Shown here: piece by piece, positions 1-13,415 of the stretch
Layout: every line of letters starts with the position of its first letter
Numbering within the stretch: the first letter of the stretch is position 1
Assembly (NCBI GenBank): GCA_963693085.1
Contig: OY856412.1
Span: 1,058,736,244-1,058,800,243, forward strand
Origin: Alisma plantago-aquatica
Taxonomy: Eukaryota > Streptophyta > Magnoliopsida > Alismatales > Alismataceae
Length of the DNA: 64,000 nt
Reading direction: 5' to 3'
Translations under genes and position numbers: made by a program
The notes under the pieces: model-generated
The model's input: the letters and a program-made list of their open reading frames with translations, nothing else
What the model was told of the DNA's origin: nothing
Database searches by the model: none

Positions 1-98
1 TGATAACCTGATGATCCTACCTCACGGGTCGACCATGTACTAGGTCATCTGATAACCTGATGATCCTACCTCATGGGTAGACCATGTACTAGGTCATC
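1..98. repeat. Tandem 49-bp duplication inside family-A LTR (copy 1)
   Basis: Two 49-bp units (1-49, 50-98) each contain GATGATCCTACCTCA and ACCATGTACTAGGTCATC. The same two-unit block occurs in the other two long family-A LTRs. Confidence 0.85.
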
Positions 99-1467
99 CT
101 GATCATCATTAACAAAGATATAGAGGAGGACCATGATCTGAGCTAGTCATGCACATATACTTATGGTGATAGTCATATTCACTTTATAATTGCATGAAAT
201 AAAAGACAATCAAGCATTTATTCCAAGCAGTCAGGAATCGTCTGGAAACTAAAGCGATTTAATCATAAGCGTAACCACATACCTGTCTCAGAAGAATTTG
301 TAGTCCAAACAAGAATACTGGACTAAATCACAATCAAGCAAGTCAACCTGAAATTAAAGGAATACACTCATGTGTCACTATATGACTCTAAATCCCATCA
401 AAGGACTGACTTGATTCTCAAGTTAGGTTTTATGTCAAATTTCCTATGTCTTTATTCTCTTATTACTCTTTTCTCCAATTATTGCCTTGTTTCCATCTCC
501 TAAAACCACAAACCCTACTTTTAGATACCATAAACACAATTATTCTACAAAGAGTATCTTTTATGTAAAAGTCTCAATTTTACCCTTTTTTATCCAAATT
601 AGGGTTAGGGAGGTGAAAAGATGAATACTTGACAAATACATGATTATTGGGTTGACAAATACTAATTCCATCATTTAACGCTTTTATGCATAAGAAACCC
701 TAATTCCACAAAACTTGGATTTTAATATTCATATGAGTCCAAGGTTATCATTCCTTTCATAAAAGATCAAACTTTGATTAACAACATTGATTTAGTCTAC
801 TAAACTCGTTAATATTCACAAATTAGGGTTTTGGTCCCATTAAAGTATTAAAAGCATCAACTTTGCACATCTTTCGAATTAGAAGCATATAATGACTAAT
901 ATTATATTTTTAACATGTAGATCGCATTTTTTGATCAAAATGCATATATTACTTGCTACTTTTAGACAACCCTATGATTTATTATGATTTTTGCAAAATA
1001 AAGCCTTTGGACCAATCATAGGCCGCCACATAGGCAACCCGCTCGCGCGGAAACCATCCTCTAAAGAAAAGGCAAAAGGACCTAAAAGTCCTTACCTTGT
1101 GTTGAAGCAGACCATGGCAAGTTAGTCTTTTCGCGGTGTGTTGTCTTTAACCTCCGCTCAGCCTCTGCCTCGTGAGCTGCGATGTAGGTGATTCAACTCC
1201 AAGGTTGACTCTAAGTTTCCCGCCTCCCTGGCTCCAAGAAACAATGCCCAATCCTCTGCCTGGGCACCGTGAAGTCATAGAGCCCTTCAATTCGTTTGGG
1301 GGTGGTTTCAGACGGTGACATGGCAAGGGTGAAACTCTGGTGAGTTGGCGGCTAGGACCAGGGTAGGAACTCCGATTCCTTGGGCAATTGATGGTAGTAA
1401 CCTAACGAGCAACTCGCAGAGGTCCTTCAAGATCACTTGGTGGGTTCGCAGAGGGGTTGTACACCCC

Positions 1468-1475
1468 CTTTTATA
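1468..1475 (-). promoter_or_regulatory. TATA box of element A 3' LTR
   Basis: TATAAAAG on the minus strand within the context GGGTATAAAAGGGG. It is conserved at the equivalent place in the other two long LTRs of this family (12225-12232 and about 54274-54280), which supports its role as the core promoter of the element. Confidence 0.6.
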
Positions 1476-2313
1476 CCCACCCTTGGTGGAAGGGCCTATG
1501 GTTTTGGCGAACTTCCTAGAAGGCACTGATCAGGGCAAAACCTGGGGTTGGCTGGCTCGAATTCCTCTCCTGAATCCAATGGGAAAGTCAGCTAGGTGCA
1601 AGAAAATTGAGATGTCAAGAGATCCCATCAAGAGTCCAACTCCAGCTATTTTAGTTTCCCAAACCATTCCAAGCTAGGAGATGACATCATCACCATTGGA
1701 TCCCTGATCTAACGGTTAACAACACACGCATTGTAAAACAAAAATTGAAAAATTGTGACATGTATTTGACATGCTTTCACTTTAGGAAATTTTGTAAAAA
1801 TCATAACTCTCAAACCATGACTCCTTTTAATCCCAAAGTTTGAGGGAAACTTAATAATGACTTAATATATTGGAGTGATAAATTTGGAGTCATTATTCAA
1901 AAGAAAACGAGCCTTTTCTTTTTGTGCAAGTTATTGCTTAAATATATATATTTTATTCATATTTCGTCTTTCACACATAATTATTTTCCTTTATTTCAAT
2001 TCCTTGCATCTCAAGGAACCACGTGGGGTTCGAATCACCATCTGTTATGATCAAACCCACCCTTATCTATTTATTTCTTATATTTTCACCTTTATCCCAA
2101 TTCTCATTATTATTTATGAAATTCTTATTCCCTTTTAACTTGCCTTCCTCTTTTATTATCTTGGACCCATCATTACCAAAGGGTCCACAAAAAACCATGC
2201 ATAAGGAAGAGTTGTAAAAGAAACCCATATATTTATCATAAATCATGCAATTTGCAACCAAGTACTTTTCTTTTGAAACAATTGCAATTACAACAAAAAT
2301 TGAGGTTGTAATA

Positions 2314-2326
2314 TCCTTCCTCTCTT
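2314..2326 (-). other. Polypurine tract of element A
   Basis: AAGAGAGGAAGGA on the minus strand directly abuts the inner edge of the 3' LTR, where plus-strand DNA synthesis is primed in LTR elements. It confirms the minus orientation. Confidence 0.75.
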
Positions 2327-2329
2327 ATA

Positions 2330-4321
2330 AGAATTTTGCCCTCAAAATTCCATGAAGCATACAAACAATTCAGGATAAGACTTTCCTATGTCCATCATTG
2401 GCTCCCATGTGGCTTCATCCTCTCCATGGTGCTTCCAAAGAACCTTTATCATCTTCTATTCTTTACTCCTGAGCTCTCTCTCATCTTGGTATCTTTTACC
2501 CTCATAGGTGACTCATCATAAGTTGCCTCCCTTGGAGTTCAATAGGTTCAATGCTCAACACATGGCTCGGGTACCTCACATAGTGCTCTGGATCGGACAT
2601 ATGGAACACATCATACATCATATTATCTTGAGGGTTAAGGCTAAACATAAGCAATTCCACCAATCCATCTCAAATGGACCCATGTATCGGGGACTCGTCT
2701 TTCTCAGCTATAGCTCAGAGGGGTCAGGTTTTTATAACACATATTCACCCACAGTAAACTGCATGTCAGTATTCTTCACATCGGCTCATGAATCATGTCA
2801 TTCCTGGGCTTTTTTAGCCATTTCTCGATCGAAGCATCTTCATCTGCATACACTGTGGTCTCTTTGACCTTCACAAGGTCCTCTCACCAACATCATCCAA
2901 GTGAAGTGGTGACCGATACATCCTCCCTTACAGAGCTTCATACATCCTGATACTGACTATGGTGGCCATCATAACAAGCAAACTCTGGTAGGGGTTGGAA
3001 CTTCTCCCATATATCACCTTGAATGAGAATGTATGCTCTCATTAGACCTTCTAGAGTCTGGTTCATACTCTCTTGACTGTCCACCAGTCATGGGTGATAT
3101 GCTATTCTAAACTTCAACCTAGCATCAAGTTCTTCATGTTCCTACTTCCACCACATGGAAGTGAACTTGAGGCCATACTCGAAGTATTAAACTCAGATCA
3201 TGGTGTGGTTTAACTATCTCTCTATCTCACATATATAGTTCAACCAGTTCTATTACATTGACATTGCTTTCTCTCTTAGGAAAGGTGATCTACCATAACC
3301 CATATTGCATCATGACCTCTCTTGGTCCAGGGGAGACCCACTACACTGTCCATGGTGATGTACTCCTATTCCCTCTCAAGGACTCTTCATTATCCGTGGC
3401 AACTCACTGGGTTACTGATGTTCGGCCTTCACTCTCTGGCATGTATGGCAACATACCACATGCAACTCTATATCCTTCTTCCAAGTACCACTGCAATTCT
3501 TCATCATCTTCGTAGTACCATAGTGTATGGTATACTTAAAATCATGAACGACTTGAATGACATGATTCCTCAAGGTTGACTCCTCAGAAACCCTAAAACA
3601 CTCTAGTAGTGGGTTTCACCACCTTCTTTCCCAAGAGGTGTATATGAGGTTCTTATATCAATCCTTCTATCTCATAAGCTCTGGGATGATTAACTGAGCA
3701 ACCACCAATTTGACCAATGGGTCTGGTTGTAGTTAAATGTTAGCCACACACGTCTAGTCTTCTAACGGTTGTAGGGTTCACCTAACAACCATTTCCAGTC
3801 TCTCTACTGGCTATGTAAGACATATGTACACTTGAGTTCTGTCCTACTGAGAACATCTTATTACCACATAAGCATGCTAGACATAAACCCTCATGTACTT
3901 CACTCATCATCCTCATCTTGAGTTTAGGTCTAACTGAGTCAAGAAAACTTTGAGCTCATCATCTCTATTATCAAACCCAAACTTATGACTCATGCATTCC
4001 AACTACTTCCAGGAAGGTACGTTCTTCATATCACCTTTGTTCTCTTTATGTTTTCAAACCATCTTTCCAGCGTACTCTCATAAGGTGTGGTACTTCTTCT
4101 ATCCTCAATCATCATAGAAGGGTTTCAACACATATCACTTCCATCCTTAGTATATGGCATGAATTTTCCCCTATCTCTTACACCCATAACAAGATGAAAT
4201 AAGCATTTGGATGCAGTCCAAATACAGAGTTCAACTTGTTCCAAGAGTAGGGATGGTGCATCACACATCACCATCACACTTTCCAATCTAAGTTGAAACA
4301 TACATCACATGTATCCACACC
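2330..4321 (-). pseudogene. Eroded gypsy pol of element A (integrase side)
   Basis: No long open frame remains, but nucleotide order parallels the pol of element B. The stretch 2336-2520 matches 32888-33060 (the chromodomain-like end of integrase), and 3020-3150 matches the integrase core around 33620-33730. Decay is heavy: the longest minus-strand frames are only tens of codons. Reading-frame assignments within the block were not attempted. The region stops where the solo LTR at 4327 interrupts it and continues after 7634. Confidence 0.55.
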
Positions 4322-4326
4322 ATGAA
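4322..4326. repeat. Target site duplication ATGAA, left copy (solo LTR D)
   Basis: Identical to 7630-7634 on the other side of the 3.3-kb insertion. Confidence 0.65.
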
Positions 4327-7300
4327 TGTAACATAATGAATCTTAGATGTAATCTCCATGTAAAACTTTTTCCCAAGTTTCCCTTCATTTCTATCCTTTA
4401 TATCATTTATGCTTAATTAGTGGAATTTATACTGGTTTAGTGAACATTTATTCACTATTTGTACCAATATAAGGGTTTATGAAAAAATACCTCAATGAAA
4501 GCTTAATTACCATAATAAAGTGCTCTAAACCTTAATCTAACTTTTTGATATGATTTGAAAACATAAAATGAGCCTAAGTTTCAATTTTGGTTCGATTTGG
4601 ATGTTGTTTATGCAAGTTATGCAATTTTAGGTACATTCTGGACTTTTATGCAATTTACCCAATTGGGAGGTTTTCTTTGCAAATTATCACCTTAATTTTA
4701 ATCCTTAGATATTCCCTTACCATTCAAGAGATTTTGAACCATGGGGCACCTGGTTGCACCTTACTTTGAAGGTGTTACTTTCCAAGGGCATTATAGGGAT
4801 TACCGTCTTTAAAAATGTGCTTATCTATAAAATCTATCAACCAATGAGGTTATTTCTTTCTTTGAAGGATGGTAGGGATGGCCTAGAAGTCTCTAGGGGC
4901 TCTTAGGACCAACTTTTGATATTCAATAAGAGTCCATGAGCTATCCTCTTGCATGGCCATGAAGCCCTAGCCTAAGGACACATGGAAAGTCACATAGACA
5001 CCTCATGCTTGCCCCCTTTTTTATAAAGCCATGCCTACCCCTTCCCACCTCCCAATCCAAGAAGAAATCCTATCCTTCTCTTTCTTATATCTTAGAGCAT
5101 CGTCCCTTCTATGTTTGGCCATGAAGTTGCTGTCCCAAGGTAAAAGAAGGTGCCTACCTTGGTGAAGAAGGTTCCTAGGGTTCCAAATTTCCTTATTTTA
5201 GATTTCGTAAGCTCCTCCTTGGTGATTTTGACCAAAACTAGCAAGAATCCTCCTTTCACTCTCTCTCTTCACCCTATTGGCTAAGAGTCTAACTAATCCC
5301 CCACTACCCACATTACCATCCTATCAAGTCCTTTCCTTAATTGATTTATTTATTTAGTCATCCACTCATAAAACTCCTCTTCATGTTGCTTTCTCATATC
5401 GGTGATAAGGTTACACATTCATTATCATCGTACACTCTATTCTCTCTGCACATCATCTTCTCAGCCAATTAACAAGCTCGGGCCCACCAACTGTGACAAA
5501 GAGCACAAAGTTAGTCATTTGTCTTTCGGTTACTTTTCCCTAGCTTCAAGGAAAACGGTCCTACACTCTTTCTCTCTCTCCACGTTTCGTTCTCCGTTGC
5601 TAAACACTAACCTGGCCGACCACGGTAGCCAATCCTGTCACAATATCTTTTTCCCATATCTCTCTCCCTGTGGACAACAACCTTCTTCGGCCTTCTTCAC
5701 CGACGAGCCCGTCGTCATGGATGCTACAGCTACTGTAGCAATGGAGATTTCTACGCCTACTGTACACCAAAGTCGGTGGGAAAAAGTGTGTTGGAACTGT
5801 AGATGGATGGCACACACAACCATACCTATCTCCACTTCCCATACAAATGTTTCTGCACTTGACACCATTGCACCCCCACATTGTCGGAGATGACAGGAAA
5901 TGTCCCAACGAGCTCCCCCGTCAATGCACGACAGTCTACCACCGCCCAAAATGTCTAATCAACTCCGGCATACTATTATGAAGTCTCCAGAACTGCCAAA
6001 ATGATCTTATACGAAGCCTCCACGCCACCCACGACCTCGCCAAACATAGTCGTCAGAAATGATATTTTGACTTCGACAATACTAAACATAGCCTTCATGA
6101 CTACGGAAATGCATCCTATTCACTCCTCTTGAGCATAGGAAGCTAGAAATACCTACGAACTAGCCCTTAGCCTCCCCATTCCCCACGAAATGACCCCTAG
6201 CACGTCCATGGATAAAGAAGAGATCCATATGAAGTCCCATCCTACTTTGGCCGACCTCAGGAGTTAGAACCGACCCTCCATCGCTATAAATAGCTACCTG
6301 ATGTTCCTGGACGTCCTATGCTCAACATAGAATCGAAAACACTAGGTGAACAAACACCTTGACCACATATTCACTTTCCTAAAGGTTCAGCTTGCCTAAG
6401 ACAAAAAATCCACCTCCACACTCCCTTCCCTACCAATCACAAAACCATATCCATCGTCCATAGACCCAAAGGTCTCATTTGTAGCTTGCCCACTCATTAT
6501 ATCCATCAAATGCACCATAAAAAACACCTTATTTTCTATTACCACTAAAGGATCTCAAGGCAAAGAAGTAACTAGGCTCAAGACCATCATTCAAGTGAGC
6601 CTACATTCATACCTTGTCAAGGCAAAGTTGAACTTGGACTCAATTAAAGTGGTGAAAGTTAGTAATTGATATTAGTAAGAGAGGTATGTGCATTCCTTAC
6701 ACCCTATGTTGGGATAATTGTAGCCAAACCCTATATCTCCCTAATGAGGCTTAAATGAACCCTAAATATTCTATTCTTGAATCCTAATGTTGTTCATGTC
6801 TCAAATTAGATTATAATTTCTTCTTGTCTTATACCCCACTGCCATGCGTATTGAATATTATGACTACTCTTGCCATGGCTACTTTTCTAGCATGTGGATT
6901 TATGTTCTATTTAATTTAAAGTAGCGGTACTTATGTACAACCACCCATAGAGGGCATGTATTTAATCACCATGGGGAATGTTTTTATTCTCCCCTATATA
7001 ATTTTATAGGTGATTGGGAATGTCTTATTCTCCCCTCACCTATAGGTTAGAGGTCCGGTAGGTTCCTCAACCCTACTTAGTTAGGTAGACATAATTATCT
7101 TACATGCAAATCCTTTTTGATATAATTGTTAATGACAAGTTTCTTTTGAATATAGCCTCATACTCTTGTTATCTTCATCTTATAATGAACCCTAGCCTAT
7201 TCTTATTTGCTTTACTTATCTTTCTATCCTAGACTAGTTTTGGGACACACCTTGTTTTCTTTCCCCTTTTGTTGGGTACTTTTCCAACCACCCAGGTGTT

Positions 7301-7629
7301 GGTGCTGAGCAAGGAGAAGGACAAGTTTGAAGGAAGTCATCTCATGAGTAGATATCAAGCTATCTGAAAGGATGTCTAGGTTTCTATAGCTAGATCCTTT
7401 TCTCTTATCTTTTTCTTTTGGGAACAATCATGTAATGAACAATGAAAGCCATGTAATAGGCTTAGTACTTTTAAATCTGCTACTATTGACATTTTGTAAT
7501 GTATCTAGTGCATGCTTATTTACTTGGAATATTATACATGCATCCCTCAATATCTTTTATCTTTCTAAAAAGATGGATGTTTTATACTTCCTTTAAATTT
7601 TAGTAAGGAGGTGATCTCGCCTCTTTACA
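4327..7629 (-). mobile_element. Solo LTR (family D) inserted in element A
   Basis: A 3303-bp block bounded by TGTAACATAATG at the left and CTCTTTACA at the right is flanked on both sides by ATGAA (4322-4326 and 7630-7634), a perfect 5-bp target duplication. Its termini are TG...CA. A minus-strand TATAAAA lies at 5019-5025, so the LTR probably reads on the minus strand (first bases TGTAAAGAGGCGAG). No PBS, polypurine tract or coding frame is present, which fits a solo LTR left by LTR-LTR recombination. It splits the decayed pol of A and so is younger than A. Confidence 0.68.
5019..5025 (-). promoter_or_regulatory. TATA box of solo LTR D
   Basis: TATAAAA on the minus strand in the context CTTTATAAAAAAGGGGG, similar to the GGGTATAAAAGGGG context in family A. 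If real, U3 would be about 2.6 kb and R-U5 about 0.7 kb. Confidence 0.4.
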
Positions 7630-7634
7630 ATGAA
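7630..7634. repeat. Target site duplication ATGAA, right copy (solo LTR D)
   Basis: Matches 4322-4326; after it the eroded internal sequence of element A resumes. Confidence 0.65.
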
Positions 7635-10138
7635 CATCTCCAATCTACGTTCACATCCATGGAAAGGTTGTTCCCAAACACTCTTGGGTCTTCACATCAC
7701 TCTTATGTACAATCCTTAGTCATCACCTCAAGGTCCCTAGGGTGCTGACACTTTTTGGGGTGATCTGACCCTTTTGCATCTAGGGAGTGCCTCTCACATT
7801 TACCCCTTAGTCTCCATGAACTCATGAAGGTGGCCAACCTCATAACCCATGGGCGTCGAGAAAATGTAGCTGTTACCTCCCGACCCTATGGTCTTGTGCA
7901 TTCAAAGAACAAACAACTCCTACTTCCATCAGTCTTATCCCTTCCTGACCTTGGTATTGAGTTAGAATTTCATCATAGTACATCTCAAACCTGAATCCTC
8001 ACCTGAAACTCCATCATATCTCTGGGCACTCATGGTCAAACTTACATTCTTTCATAGGGGTCATGGTGACCTACCTACCTCAGTCTGTCTCCATATAGGT
8101 TACCTCCATGGAAACATATCCTCTTGCCCTTAGAGATGATCACACATGGGTCTATAGATTCATGACAATACTATGTGCTCTTACACTTAGTTCATCAAAC
8201 TCTTATATGATACCTCTTCAGGTTACCTCGAACCTAATCAAAAGTTGGTGGTCACCCTACATAAAGGGTTCCTTCCCAGTACGGGAGAAAACCATCTCTT
8301 GATAGCAACAAAGGTCACAAACGTCCTTACTTCCAGGGTTTATATCATCATTTATATGCTTAGCTCCTAACATGATACTTATGCATGTATTTAGTAAGAA
8401 GAAAACCTACTAAGCCATGCTACGTTCCTTGGTATGTCATACATATTCATCATTCCTCATGGTTGGACCATTGTCATATGTCACCAATCTTGTGTGAGTG
8501 GTTCATATATCTTAGTTTGAGTGGGGTTTCCATTTACTCTAACACATGAGGGATGTCATACTCAAATACTATGAACATAACGTGCACCAGGTACTGCTGC
8601 TTTCCTTCTTTGGTCCAAAAACCCAGGTTCATCTCTTATGCATCATCAATCTAACTGCATGCTCAGTCATGAACCGAACCTATGTCAGGTGTAGCATATA
8701 CTTCATAACACTCCTCCACGTGAACAACCTTTAGAGGAAACTGGGTATGATGCCTCACCACTTGTTACCACACCTTTTTGGGGTCTAAGGAACTCTTCTT
8801 CATGCTCCTGAAAGGTAGGTACTCATATCGTCTATATGTTCGTTCTATCCCCTTTATAGGGTTTGGTTCCTCTAAAACATCCAAGGTACAACAAGCCTCC
8901 AAGGATTATGCATGAGGCAACCACAAATATCTACTCTGGGTCGTCTAAACCAGGTCATATCATATCCAACTTCACATGGTTCCTCATATCTCAAAGTGAA
9001 GGTGTCCAACCTTCCTCATCGGGTCTTGCTCTCTCTCTCTAAAGCTAACCCTACAACTGGTCCTACCACTGGAGTTTCTTTCACCAAAGATGGGTCAAGC
9101 TCATAAGGGTACACGTCTATACCTACTTGGGTGAAGCGTACTATCAAAACTTATATTTGGTCAAGGTCATCCAAAGCTCTTTGCATGGCCATATCAGAAA
9201 ATTTTAGGCACAACCTATCTAGCTTAGGTCTAAAACCTGTTGCCAGCCTTGATACCACTCTCTTCTATGTAGATACATACCTCTTCTTTACTCATATACA
9301 ACTGTTAGGGTTCCTATACAATTACCAGTGACCTCCTTAATGAGGGTACTATCCCTCGCCCTAACAGGCACGACCCTCCCAAGGTCGGGTCGCCACAAGG
9401 CACTAGGGTCAAACTACACATGGTTCCTGTTTCTCATGGATACTCAAACATCTACACAACATGCATGTCTAACCCACGTACGTGCATGCATGGTCAACTA
9501 TGATATCCAACTCATCGTGTCTTCTCTTTCTCTAACTACCACTTAGGGTTAGGGTTAGCATCATCCTAAGAGGATGTGTCAGGTCTCTTCCTCTTCCTGG
9601 GGCATCTGCCCCCAAGGATGGCTCTCTCCTCATCCTCCTACAAGAAGGTCTAACCTCACATCTCTCCTGAGGTCATGACAAGACACACCATGCAACCTAA
9701 AGCATGTAACTAATCTTTAGTTTATGCTTAAACTATTAAACTTATGTCTATGACATCTTGTTTACATTCTTTTCATTATTTGGTGGAGGATTCCTTAATC
9801 CTTATTACTCTTATCCCAAACACAGGAGAGTGGTGGAGTGAGACAATAACCTAGGCACTTAATATTTCTACAGAAATAAGAGGTAGAGAAGGGACGAAAT
9901 TAGATGAGAAGACCTAGAGGTATCTTATTTTGAGTCAAATCCTTTGATTTTGGCTAGGCAGTCACACAGATCCGGGAGTCCTCGTAGACCGACTAGCGGG
10001 CTAGAGGAAAATATTGCTAGCCCCTTCATCGTGATCCTTTTCTAGACACCTCCATCATTGGAAAATCCTCTAATAACTCCCTTAGGTTCTATAGAGTTTG
10101 TAAAATTTAAAACATTATTAGAGGTTAAATGGAAAACC
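7635..10138 (-). pseudogene. Eroded gypsy pol/gag of element A (5' side)
   Basis: This is the part of the internal region between the solo LTR and the PBS, where gag, protease and the start of pol would lie on the minus strand. No frame longer than about 70 codons is convincing and I recognise no intact motif. The assignment comes from position (PBS at 10141, LTR at 10156) and from the total internal length after removing the insertion. A short TTAGGG-like run near 9544 is not considered telomeric. Confidence 0.45.
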
Positions 10139-10140
10139 AC

Positions 10141-10153
10141 AACTCTGATACCA
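10141..10153 (-). other. Primer-binding site of element A
   Basis: The minus strand reads TGGTATCAGAGTT two bases downstream of the LTR end. This complements the 3' end of plant initiator methionine tRNA and fixes the strand of the element. Confidence 0.88.
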
Positions 10154-10757
10154 AATGTAACAACCCCACCTCTCGGTAACCCCCGATTAAGGAAGACCAA
10201 GAAGTCAGAGTGGCTATCCCAAAATAGGATCAGTGGTTTTGCAAATAATCAACAATAATTAATAAATTCTACAACAACTAAGATTTAGAATGGAATAAAT
10301 TTTTTCTTTTCTCATACCTTGCAAAATATAGGAGTGAGGGATTGTACCCCATATAACATCTATGTATCTGATATCCTCCAATCTTTATTAAGTTTTATTC
10401 CATCATTGTCACTTTAAAGGAATATCCATTTTCTTGATAAACCTAAAACACCGACAAACAAAACAACGGCCAGTATAATGAATTATACTGGTATGTGAGG
10501 GAACCAATAATCGAGCATGTAATTGTAACAACATATTGCAATCAAGTATGATTTAACAACACAAACTTTACGTTTTAAACATAACTACTCAATCCTTACA
10601 TACCCTAGCCTCTGTGTTGTACTTGCAGTGGACACAAATACTACCTCTCATATGGTAGATCTCAACCAACCCTCATGATCCTACCTTATAGGTAGATCGA
10701 TACATAGGGTTGTGGAGTCGCATGGCCCTACCCAAAGGTAGTCCAATCCCTGACTCG

Positions 10758-10855
10758 TGATAACCTGATGATCCTACCTCATGAGTAGACCATGTACTAG
10801 GTCATCCGATAACCTGATGATCCTACCTCACCGGTAGACCATGTACTAGGTCATC
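10758..10855. repeat. Tandem 49-bp duplication inside family-A LTR (copy 2)
   Basis: Units 10758-10806 and 10807-10855 correspond to 1-49 and 50-98. Confidence 0.85.
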
Positions 10856-12224
10856 CTTCTCATCATTAACAAAGCTATAGAGGAGGACCATGATCTGATC
10901 TAGTCATGCATGTATAATTATGGTGATAGTCACAGTCACTTTATAATTTCATGAAATAAAATACAATCAAGCATTTATTCCAAGCAATCGAGAATCGTTG
11001 GGAAACTAAAGCGATTTAATCATAAGCGTAACCACATACTTGTCTCAGAAGAATTTGTAGTCCAAATAGGAATAGTGGACTAAATCAAAATCAAGCAAGT
11101 AACCTGAAATTAAAGGCATACACTCATGTGTCACTATATGACTCTAAATCCCATCAAAGGACTAACTAGATTCTCAAGTTAGGTTTTTATGTCCATTTTC
11201 CCATGTCTTTATTCTCTATTACTCTTTTCTCCAATTATTGCCTTATTTCCATCTCCTAAAACCACAAACCCTACATTTAGATACCATAAACACAATTATG
11301 CTATAAAGGGTATCTTTTATGCAAAAGTATCAAGTTTACCCTTTTCGAGGCAAATTAGGGTTAGGGAGGTGAAAAGATGAATACTTGACAAATACACGCT
11401 AATTGGGTTGACAAACCCTAATTCCATCATTTAACTCTTTTATGCATAAGAAACCCTAATTCCACAAAACTTGGATTTTAATATTCATATGAGTCCAAGG
11501 TTATCCTTCCTTTCATAAAAGATCAAACTTTAAATAGCAACATTGATTAAGTCTATTAAACTCATTAATATTCATAAATTAGGGTTTTGGTCCCATTAAA
11601 GTATTAAAAGCATCAACTTTGCACATCTAAAGAATTAGAAGCAGATAATGACTAATACTATATTTTTCACATGTAAATCGCATTTTTCTGATCAAAAAGC
11701 ATATATTACTTGCTACTTTTAGACAATCCTATGATTTATTATGATTTTTGCAAAATAAAGCCTTTAGACCAATCACAGGCCGCCACATAGGCAACCCGCT
11801 CGCGTGAAAACCATCCTATAAAGAAAAGGCGAAAGGACCTAAAATTCCTTACCTTGCATTGAAGCAGACCAGGGCAAGTTAGTCTTTTTACGGTGTGTTG
11901 TCTTCAACCTCCGCTCAGCCTCTGCCTCGTGAGCTGCGGTCCAGGCGAGTCAACTCCAAGGCTGACTCTAAGTTTCCCGCCTCCCCATTTCCAAGAAACG
12001 ATGCCCAATCATCTTCCTAGGCACCGCAAAGTCATAGAGCTCTTCAATTCATTTGGGGATGGTTTCAGACGGCGGTGTGACGAGGGTGAAACTCTGGCGA
12101 GTTGGCAGCTAGGACCAGGGTAGGAACTCCGATTCCTTGGGAAATTGATGGTAGTAACCTAACGAGCAACTCGCAGAGGTCCTTTAGGATCGCTTCATGG
12201 GTTTGCAGAGGGGTTGTACACCCC

Positions 12225-12232
12225 CTTTTATA
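12225..12232 (-). promoter_or_regulatory. TATA box of element A 5' LTR
   Basis: TATAAAAG on the minus strand in the same GGGTATAAAAGGGG context as at 1468. It is the promoter-bearing copy of the element, and the LINE is inserted upstream of it in the transcriptional sense, in U3. Confidence 0.6.
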
Positions 12233-12676
12233 CCCACGCTTAGCGGAAGGGCCTGTGGTTTGGGAAAACTTACTAGAAAGCATCAATAAGGGCGAAACCT
12301 GGGATAGGCTGGCTCGAATTCCTCTCCTGAATCCAATGGGAAAGTCAGCTAGGTCCGAGAAAATTGAAATCTCAAGAGATATCATCAATAGTCCAACTCT
12401 ATCTATTCTTGTTTCCCAAACCATTCCAATCTAGGAGAGGACAACGTCACCGTTGGATCCCCGATCCAACGGTTCACAACACGCGCGCTGTAAAACAAAA
12501 ATAAAAAAATTGTGACATGTATTTGACATCCTTTCACTTTAGGAAATTTTGGAAAAACCATAACTCTCAAACCATGACTTTGTTTAATCCCAAATTTTGA
12601 GGGAAACTTAATAATGACTTAACCTATTGGAGTAACAAATTTGAAGTCATTATTCAAAAGAAAACGAACCTTTTAT

Positions 12677-12686
12677 TTATGTGCAA
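12677..12686. repeat. LINE target site duplication, left copy
   Basis: TTATGTGCAA, repeated at 15537-15546. The uninterrupted LTR at about 1917-1930 shows the empty-site sequence with a related TTGTGCAAG. Confidence 0.85.
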
Positions 12687-12716
12687 TTTTTTTTTTGGGT
12701 AAGTCAGGAAGTGCTC

Positions 12717-13415
12717 TTATTCATCTCGTCCTCCTCTTATGAGTTGAAAATCAAAGGGTTTACATTGAAGATAAATAGAATCAAAATTAAAATTGGCAGT
12801 ACTACTGCCATTACAATCATGAAGAAGCAATTGTGCAATTGCCTCGGGTGGTCTTACATAGTGAGTTAAGACCTGGTTTTGTTTTTGATGGTGTTTCGCC
12901 AATTTATCAGCAAACTTGTTCCTCTCTCTAGCAATATGGGTAATATACCACTCTTTCTTCCATATTCTCTGAATTCTGAGGATTTGCTTTGCAAACCTTG
13001 GATATTCATCCACTTTACCCGTCACAATCTTGATTGCGTTGTTACAATCAGATTCTATGTGTAAATTGTTGAGGGACTTGTCCTTGGCTATTTCTGTAGC
13101 CTCCAGTATCACATGTATCTCTCCTTCTAGGGTATTTTTTACCTCTAGAGTACAACATTGACCAAATATCCAGCTTCCCTGGTCATCTCTAGCTACCACA
13201 GCACAGGTGCCCTTCTTCCCCTTAATCGCTACATCGACATTTATTTTGATCTGGCCTTGCAGGGGGTGATACCACGAGCTTTTTCTGTCCATGGTATTGC
13301 ACTCCGAATCTGTCATCCATAGTTGTTTGCATTGTTCCGCAACCTTCTTGATGTAAGTGGTTTGATGATGTATCGATCTTTCTACCCCTTCAATGACAAA
13401 AAGGTTCCTATTCAT
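12717..13415 (-). pseudogene. LINE RNase H domain
   Basis: This 232-residue segment is the C-terminal part of the LINE polyprotein, read in the same frame as the RT after a single stop. It shows the plant LINE RNase H pattern. INVDVA carries the first acidic residue (about residue 60), the E of LEATEIA the second, ESDCNNA the third, and RNKFADKLAKHH the last. RNase H would degrade the RNA of the RNA/DNA hybrid. All four acidic positions appear present. The domain ends about 30 bp from the poly(A) tail, so the 3' UTR is extremely short. Confidence 0.82.

Larger units (their letters stand above)
1..2313 (-). repeat. 3' LTR of element A (truncated by window edge)
   Basis: The sequence aligns with the right-hand LTR from 10758 onward and ends in GGTTGTAATA, where the other family members end in TTGTAACA or TTATAACA. 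About 0.6 kb of the LTR lies outside the window. A minus-strand TATA box sits at 1468-1475. A plus-strand open frame at 1345-1677 recurs in the other LTR of this element and is a by-product of the repeat, not a gene. Confidence 0.85.

Noticed and set aside
1345..1677. 110-codon plus-strand frame with a near-identical counterpart at 12102-12434
   Set aside because: Its conservation is explained by the two positions being equivalent parts of the LTRs of one element. It is antisense to the element, and the third long LTR does not keep it open.
4426..4473. Imperfect hairpin TAGTGAA...TTCACTA with outer TTATACTGG/CCAATATAA
   Set aside because: Short and imperfect, inside a solo LTR, and no more than expected in AT-rich DNA.
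5402..5893. 163-codon plus-strand frame
   Set aside because: Lies within the 3.3-kb solo LTR, antisense to its TATA box, with no known motif.
9544..9559. TTAGGGTTAGGGTTAG, telomere-like
   Set aside because: Fewer than three units inside an eroded retroelement; similar short runs occur by chance (for example near 600 and 11355).
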